Below, piece by piece: positions 60,950 through 64,000 of a DNA stretch of 64,000 bases. Source of the DNA: Tolypeutes matacus (Eukaryota; Chordata; Mammalia; Cingulata; Chlamyphoridae); NCBI GenBank assembly GCA_026826555.1, contig JAKSZT010054324.1, positions 1,584,143 to 1,648,142 on the forward strand. Reading direction: 5' to 3'. The notes under the pieces are model-generated. The model did no database searches. It was not told the origin of the DNA and worked only from the letters and a program-made list of their open reading frames with translations. The translations under genes and the position numbers were made by a program. Numbering within the stretch: position 1 is the first letter of the stretch; each line of letters opens with the position of its first letter.

Positions 60950-61690
60950 AAATGTTAAAGAAAATAAAGGAAATTTTAAAAAAAGCTGAAGAGCATTTAA
61001 ATATATAAAAAAGAATCAAATGGAAATGTTAGATTTGGAAAATATATGAATGAAACTAAAAACTTAATAGATAGATTTAACAGATATTAAACAACACAAA
61101 AAAGGATTAATAGATTGGAAGTTGTGTCAGTAGAAAATATCCACAGTGAATCACAGAAAGAAAAGATGAAAAATATTTAAAAGCATGAAAGAGACATTTG
61201 TGCAATGTGAAAATATCTAATAAATGAAAAATGGGAGTGTATAAACAATATTTGAAGATAATTTTCTATAAATTAAGAAACAAAGAAATGCATTAAATTA
61301 CAGACTGAAAAAGGTCAATGAACCCCATGCATTTTAAATGCCAAGAAAACTACCTAGGCACATGTTACCAACATTTTTGCAATCATTATAACTCTTCTGA
61401 AAAACAGAAAAAAACAATTCTTAAAAGCAGCCTTAAGGGTGAGGGAGGAAGGTGAGGTAGACAGACTATTTTATAAAGAGCAACAATAAGGTTTATAGCA
61501 AGAGAAACCAGAAGATAATGAAATACAATATTTGAATTGTTAAAAAAGCAAGTTGCAACCCCAAATCACTGTGGAAATAGCCTTCAAAAATAAAAGTATA
61601 ACAAAGATGTTTTCAGGAAAACACATCATAAAAAGGAAATATTTGCATAAAAGATTTGGTGAATTGAATGATAAGCTCAATCCCTCCTCC
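60950..61690 (+). mobile_element. L1/HAL1-like fragment, sense
   Basis: A-rich sense sequence with HAL1/L1M ORF1 texture ('AATCAAATGGAAATGTTAGA', shared with 17120-17145). No open frame. It is followed, after an unassigned insert, by more L1-like sequence. Confidence 0.5.
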
Positions 61691-62145
61691 CTCCTGGGAT
61701 TAATATTTTGTCATATAACTTTGCAATTCCTCCCCCAGCAACATAGTGTACTTCCTTACCCCTCTACTTTTGGGTCAGGCATGTGACTTGCTTTGGCCAA
61801 TAAGATGTTAGTATATATGAACCAAATAAAATGTGAAATGTGATAGTGCAGTTGGTATTTTCCTCTTAAGTTTTTACCATTCTCTTAAGAACTGGCCTGA
61901 TTAGTTTGCCTAGCCATGAGTAATGAGGGACATATATAGAAACATGGGACCCAACCTGCAGCTTGGAACCAAATCCAGGCAAGACATATTTGAGCAAGAT
62001 AAACACTTATTGTTGCAAGCCATAGAGAGAGATGATTGGTTGTTACATAGGAAAAGCTAAATGATGCCCATAATGTCAAAAGAGAAATTAGTTCAGATAG
62101 AAGTATGGAAATGCAGAAAGACATGAAAGACACCAAATAGGATAG
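61691..62145. mobile_element. Ancient repeat, family not assigned
   Basis: 'CATGTGACTTGCTTTGGCCA', then 'ATAAGATGTTAGTATATATG' and 'TATTGTTGCAAGCCATAGAG', has the pattern of a widespread old mammalian repeat that includes 'CTTTGGCCAATA'. I could not decide its class. It interrupts the L1/HAL1-like sequence. Confidence 0.45.
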
Positions 62146-63100
62146 TTATGTGGGATGTATAAATAAATACTGAATGTACAAAACAATAGTATTAATGTCT
62201 TGTGGGGTTTAAAATATATGTAGAATTAAAAAGTATGACAACAATAAAACAATTTTGAGAGGGCAAAATACTCTTGTTTCTAACATTGACAGGAAAGTGA
62301 TAAAGTTAATTTATATTAGACTTCCAGTAATTACTTTGTACCCAAAGGGAATAAGTATTCTAATTAAATAACTGTGATTGTCAGAATGGAGAAAAACAAG
62401 CAAACAAACTACATAATACTTCAAGAGACAAATCTTAAATACAAGGACAAAGAAAGGTTGGAATAAAGAGATGGAAAATGATATATCATACAAAAACAAA
62501 ACAAGAAAAAAATGATGTAGCTATACTAAAAATTGACAAACTCTTATTTTAAGGCAAGAAGAATTACTAGAGATGAAGTGGGACATTTCATAATGATAAA
62601 AGGATCACAGGTTTACATTTGCCTGTACATAGTTAAATAGCTTCAAAAATATAAAGCAAAATATGATGGAAAAAAAATAGACAAATCACAATCACTATGG
62701 AGGCATCCTACATTTCTCTCACTATCTGATAGGACAAGCAAACAAAAAATCAGTGAATATATAAAACTGAACAGTACAATTAACAAAATGAGTTCATTGA
62801 TATAGAACACAGCACCCAATGCTGATAGCATGCAAGTTATTTCAAACGGTGCAAGGAATATTTATAAAAATTAACAGTGGCAACATGCATTGTTATTAAA
62901 ATGAAACAATAAATTTCAAAAAAGCACAGGAGTCATTCAGAGTAGATTCTCTGAACATAGAATTTGAGCTAGAATTAATTTAAAAAATGGTAAACAGAAA
63001 ATGCCAACACATGCACACACAAATATATTAGTCCATGTAAATCTGACAAAATGTGAATAAATCTTTGGATTGTATCAATATCAATTTCTTGGGGGAAACT
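62146..63100 (+). mobile_element. L1/HAL1 endonuclease-region fragment, sense
   Basis: Degenerate sequence in the order of the L1 endonuclease region: 'GGGACATTTCATAATGATAA', 'ATTAACAAAATGAGTTCATT', 'GATATAGAACACAGCACCCA', 'TAGATTCTCTGAACATAGAA'. Strongly decayed, no open frame. Confidence 0.6.
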
Positions 63101-63161
63101 AGATGAAGAATATATGGGATCTTGCTGTATTAGTTCTTAAAACTGCTCATGGGTCATCTGA

Positions 63162-63251
63162 AAATAAAGGTTAAATATTGTGAAAAATCTTTATTTTTAA
63201 CCACAATAAAAAATAAATAAATAAATAAATAAATAAATAAAGGTTAAATAT
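63162..63251. mobile_element. Mini-insertion with 17-bp target duplication and (AAAT)n tail
   Basis: Exact direct repeat AAATAAAGGTTAAATAT at 63162-63178 and 63235-63251. Between them lie about 56 bp: a short unique part (TGTGAAAAATCTTTATTTTT...) and an (AAAT)n run (63209-63241, partly shared with the repeat). It looks like a very short target-primed insertion. Confidence 0.75.
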
Positions 63252-63394
63252 GTATACCAAAACGCAATCAAGAGGAAATAGAAAATGTAAATATGGTCCT
63301 ATGGAAGAAATGCCCCAAATTTGCTCATAACTCTCCAGAGAACAAAGAGGGAACACTACTGCTATGCCTGCTAAATTATTTATGGGTGAAGTGT

Positions 63395-63597
63395 ACTGAT
63401 GACTGCAACGTATTTCAAAGTGCATCCAAAAAGATGTATATAGAGATAGACATAGACATGGATAAATATATGATAAAACAAAAATAGTGAAAGGTTAATT
63501 GTAGAATCTAGATCATGGGTATATGTAATTTTACTGTACAATTCTTTCAACTTTTCTGTATGCTTGAATATTTTCTTAAGAAAATATTGGAAAATGG
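63395..63597 (+). mobile_element. L1M 3'-end fragment
   Basis: 'GTTAATTGTAGAATCTAGAT', 'TGGGTATATGTAATTTTACT', 'TTCTTTCAACTTTTCTGTAT', a typical L1M 3' terminus. Confidence 0.65.
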
Positions 63598-63644
63598 AAA
63601 GAAAAATTAGAGATTATTAATATAGGCAGCACATTAATATAGTT

Positions 63645-64000
63645 TTATTGCAACAAGGTCTTGAGTAGCTGAGAGAATGAAATTTAATACAAAATTTCAG
63701 AAATTGACTTTAAATATAGATAGTTCATCTATGATTCTAGGTGGGCACACGGTATAAATTGCAATTGACATAATTAAAAACATTACAAAAATTCAGAAAA
63801 TCATATGATTACCTTATTAAATATAGAAAAATCATTTGATAAAATTGAATAATCTTTCATGACTAAAACTCTCAGCAAACTAGGAATATAGGAAACTTCC
63901 TCAAGTCCAACAAATAGATCTATCTACAAAATATAGATCACTAACTGACCTACTTAATAATGAAATATTGAATGCTTTCCCACTGAGGTTGGGAACAAGA
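63645..64000 (+). mobile_element. L1 ORF2 RT-region fragment, runs off window
   Basis: 'AAATCATTTGATAAAATTGA', 'AACTCTCAGCAAACTAGGAA', 'GAATGCTTTCCCACTGAGGT' correspond to the L1 reverse-transcriptase segment also seen, in better condition, at 28.8-29.4 kb antisense and at 5.4-5.7 kb. It continues past the end of the window. No open frame. Confidence 0.8.

Overview
This window is a gene-poor, AT-rich stretch of mammalian nuclear DNA. I found no host protein-coding exon, no functional RNA gene, no CpG island and no CRISPR array. Nearly every recognisable feature is a transposable-element copy. The lineage is best called from the SINEs. Five tRNA-derived copies (near 5.3, 12.4, 31.3, 35.6 and 48.2 kb) have the A-box/B-box head and the flank typical of the DAS SINEs of Xenarthra. 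A solo LTR and a MaLR-like element (3.1 and 58.5-60.6 kb) also belong to a type I associate with that lineage. A xenarthran is therefore likely, armadillo-like by recollection of the SINE type. Family names are given from memory of consensus sequences and were not searched.

Layout. 0-3 kb: unassigned AT-rich DNA with one TG/AG microsatellite. 3-6.3 kb: a solo LTR with a perfect 5-bp target duplication, a decayed Tigger/pogo DNA transposon with a broken CENP-B-like transposase gene, a SINE and an L1 fragment. 6.9-9.4 kb: two MIRs and an L1 insertion whose 5' part is inverted (twin priming), with matching target duplications. 9.4-14 kb: mostly unassigned, with one SINE. 14-18.6 kb: fragments of L1M/HAL1-type elements and L1 3' ends, then an MLT2-like LTR end. 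20.5-22.1 kb: antisense L1. 25-34 kb: an L1 3'-UTR-like block, then an old antisense L1 split by a younger, near full-length antisense L1 (27.1-33.4 kb), itself interrupted by a SINE.

35-50 kb: SINEs, MIRs, L2 pieces, MLT1/MaLR LTRs, a MER20 copy, and an L2 broken up by a SINE and two LTRs. 54-55.3 kb: antisense L1 split by an MLT2-like LTR, with a 42-bp tandem duplication. 56-60.6 kb: two MaLR-like elements in opposite orientation, the second inserted into or against the first, forming a large imperfect inverted repeat. 61-64 kb: fragmented sense-strand L1/HAL1 running off the window end.

No genes act together here. The value of the window is as a record of layered retrotransposition. The best-supported events are those with target-site duplications readable directly from the sequence (solo LTRs, SINEs, the inverted L1, the nested L1, and two very short tail-only insertions). 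I found no convincing evidence of a new biological system.
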